From Bacteroidales bacterium (GTDB lineage Bacteria > Bacteroidota > Bacteroidia > Bacteroidales > ML635J-15), in contig JAQVPT010000138.1 in assembly GCA_028701945.1 (NCBI GenBank), positions 1-8,866 of the forward strand: DNA of 8,866 nt, given 5' to 3'. Every line of letters begins with the position of its first letter. Within the stretch, counting starts at the first letter, position 1. The notes under the pieces are model-generated. The model did not search any database. It was not told the origin of the DNA and saw only the letters and a program-made list of their open reading frames with translations. The position numbers and the translations under genes were made by a program. Below are positions 7,388-8,866 of the stretch, one piece after another.

Positions 7388-7655
7388 GCTCTACCATATA
7401 TTTAAAGGGTCCCCTTTCGACTGCATTTAGATAGGTTTAGCTGCCACTTTTCAGAAACTCTAAGACGGGATTTCTTTTGCAACAACACGCAGTTATAAAA
7501 CACTGAGATTTTACTATCAATGGTTAGCGATGTTTATATTGCGGTGTTTTCTTAGATGCTTTTTTAGCAAATAAGATAGCATAACTACAAATACCTGTCC
7601 TTTTATTCTGTCTTTTTTTTTACAAATATTGGTCGTAACTCCTCAGTTGTAGTTC
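7388..7655. other. 268-nt non-coding stretch between convergent genes, rich in inverted repeats
   Basis: No credible gene is present. Visible structure: a compact palindrome AAAGGG-TC-CCCTTT at 7404-7417; an outer pairing of GCATTTAG (7424-7431) with CTTAGATGC (7552-7560), including wobbles; and an inner stem of AAAACACTG (7497-7505) with CGGTGTTTT (7542-7550), nine pairs with one G-U. A plus-strand frame free of stops for 36 codons runs 7464-7571 but has no start codon near its beginning. The stretch could be a structured RNA, a small decayed mobile element, or simply 3' spacer. I cannot choose between these. Confidence 0.35.
7583..7654. repeat. Spaced 8-bp inverted repeat beside the fhs stop codon
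   Basis: AACTACAA (7583-7590) and TTGTAGTT (7647-7654) are exact reverse complements separated by 56 nt. The right arm ends one base before the fhs stop codon on the minus strand. The 56-nt interior holds a T9 tract (7613-7621) and a second copy of TACAAATA (7586-7593 and 7621-7628). On the minus strand no T-run follows the stem, so it is not a normal intrinsic terminator for fhs. A chance 8-bp match is possible. Confidence 0.3.
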
Positions 7656-8866
7656 TTAAGACAATCCACTAATATTGCCGTCATTATCAATATCAATAAA
7701 CTCTGATGAAGGGATCTCGGGTAATCCAGGCATTCTCATTATATTGCCTGCTATTGGAATAACAAAACCTGCACCGGCAGCAATCTCAATCTCCCGAATA
7801 TTAACAACAAACCCTGTTGGTCGGTTTATTAGACTTGCTACATCCGACAATGATTTTTGTGTTTTTGCAATGCAAACAGGAAGTTTGTCGAGACCGAGAT
7901 TAGTAATTGTTTTTAGGTCTTTGCGTGCTTGTAGGGAATATTCGACAGCTTCTGCCCCGTAAAGTTTTTTGGATACTGTTTCGATTTTCTTTTCAATACT
8001 CCAATCAAAGTCATAAAGTGGAGTAAAACAAGTTGTACATGCATTTGCAGTATCGACAACAATCTTTGCTAATTCAAGAGCTCCTTCACTTCCTTTTGCC
8101 CATGAATCGTTTAGTGCGTATTTTATTTTTATTTTAGCTAAATGTTCTACAATTACGGCAATTTCTTGGTCTGTATCAGTGCTAAACTTATTTATTGCAA
8201 CAATTGGTCTAAAGTTAAAATATTCTAGATTTTCAATATGTTTATTAAGATTTGCTAAGCCAATTTTTACAGCCTCTGGATTGTTTTTGTCTAATTCTTT
8301 AAGAGACACTCCGCCATGATATTTTAAAGCTCTTATTGTTGCGACCAAAACAGCGGCATTTGGAGTTAGTTTACCATATTGGGCTTTTATATCAAAAAAC
8401 TTTTCTGCACCAAGTTCAGAAGCAAATCCAGCTTCGGTAACAACAAAATCACTTAATGATAATCCCATTTTCGTAGCAATTAGGGAGTTTGTTCCTTGAG
8501 CAATATTCGCAAATGGACCACCGTGGATAATTGCCGGTGTATTTTCTAAAGTTTGTACAAGGTTTGGTTTAATTGCATCTTTTAGTAATACTGCCATTGC
8601 ACCATTAGCTTTAAGGTCTTTTGCATATATTGGTTTTTGGTCATAAGTATAGCCAATAAAAATATTACCAAGTTTTTCTTTCAAATCATCAATATCTTTC
8701 GCCAGACATAATATTGCCATTATTTCTGATGCCGCAGTAATATCAAATCCTGTTTCACGCGGAACTCCCTGCGTTTGTCCGCCTAAGCCAATAACAATAT
8801 TACGTAAAGATCGTTCATTCATATCCATTACTCGTTTCCATTTTATAGTACGAGGATCTAGACCCA
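7656..8866 (-). CDS. fhs: Formate--tetrahydrofolate ligase, C-terminal about 400 residues (5' end cut by window edge)
   Basis: This cytosolic enzyme makes 10-formyl-tetrahydrofolate from formate, tetrahydrofolate and ATP. The minus-strand frame is open from the window edge (first full codon 8864-8862) to TAA at 7658-7656, giving 402 residues. The ATG at 8828 is internal: upstream codons read GLDPRTIKWKRV, running into MDMNERSLR, the family's DPRxIxWxRVMDMNDRxLR block. The family has about 555 residues, so roughly 155, including the P-loop, are missing at the edge. Counting from Met at 8828, visible signatures are AASEIMAILCLA (32-43), HGGPFANIAQGTNS (102-115), AINKFSTDT (211-219) and DSWAKGSEG (241-249). 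Phe215 and Trp243 are 28 apart, as are the folate-sandwiching F384 and W412 of the Moorella enzyme. The Pro usually after that Phe is Ser here. The end MRMPGLPEIP plus an IDxDxxGxIxGL tail is standard. It is convergent with the secreted-protein gene. Confidence 0.96.
   Translation of the reverse strand, partial: GLDPRTIKWKRVMDMNERSLRNIVIGLGGQTQGVPRETGFDITAASEIMAILCLAKDIDDLKEKLGNIFIGYTYDQKPIYAKDLKANGAMAVLLKDAIKPNLVQTLENTPAIIHGGPFANIAQGTNSLIATKMGLSLSDFVVTEAGFASELGAEKFFDIKAQYGKLTPNAAVLVATIRALKYHGGVSLKELDKNNPEAVKIGLANLNKHIENLEYFNFRPIVAINKFSTDTDQEIAVIVEHLAKIKIKYALNDSWAKGSEGALELAKIVVDTANACTTCFTPLYDFDWSIEKKIETVSKKLYGAEAVEYSLQARKDLKTITNLGLDKLPVCIAKTQKSLSDVASLINRPTGFVVNIREIEIAAGAGFVIPIAGNIMRMPGLPEIPSSEFIDIDNDGNISGLS

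Noticed and set aside
7520..7555. An 11-residue ORF (MVSDVYIAVFS) in the 3' spacer.
   Set aside because: Too short, without a ribosome-binding signal, and likely by chance.
7675..7962. A 95-codon plus-strand frame within the fhs region.
   Set aside because: It is antisense to the strongly conserved C-terminus of formate--tetrahydrofolate ligase.

Overview
The window is AT-rich and reads as chromosome from a Bacteroidota bacterium, most likely a Bacteroidales or Marinilabiliales relative. The signs are a signal peptide with the Ser|Gln cleavage typical of this phylum, A/T-rich leaders without clear Shine-Dalgarno sequences, a TAnnTTTG-type promoter element, and protein sequences of Bacteroidota flavour. 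Family calls were made by reading the translations; no database was searched. I see no tRNA, rRNA, CRISPR array or intact mobile element.

Positions 1-4449 form an efflux module. A periplasmic adaptor (membrane fusion protein) whose 5' end lies outside the window is followed after 22 nt by a complete RND inner-membrane permease. Beyond a very strong hairpin terminator lies a 97-residue PII-like protein. Adaptor and permease would build a tripartite proton-driven pump with an outer-membrane channel not encoded here. The PII-like protein is the most interesting gene: PII-superfamily proteins often sit beside the transporter they control, so it is a candidate small-molecule or metal sensor for this pump.

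Positions 4450-5709 hold an intergenic stretch with competing inverted repeats and a plausible Bacteroidota promoter, then rlmN, a radical-SAM rRNA/tRNA adenine-C2 methyltransferase with all its expected cysteines.

Positions 5766-7328 encode a secreted 520-residue protein of unknown function whose strand-rich pattern suggests a beta-propeller. It ends at a perfect 14-bp hairpin terminator. About 270 nt of non-coding DNA follow, containing several inverted repeats that no gene explains.

Positions 7656-8866 on the minus strand carry the C-terminal roughly 400 residues of formate--tetrahydrofolate ligase (fhs), convergent with the secreted-protein gene and cut by the window edge. It links formate to one-carbon folate metabolism.
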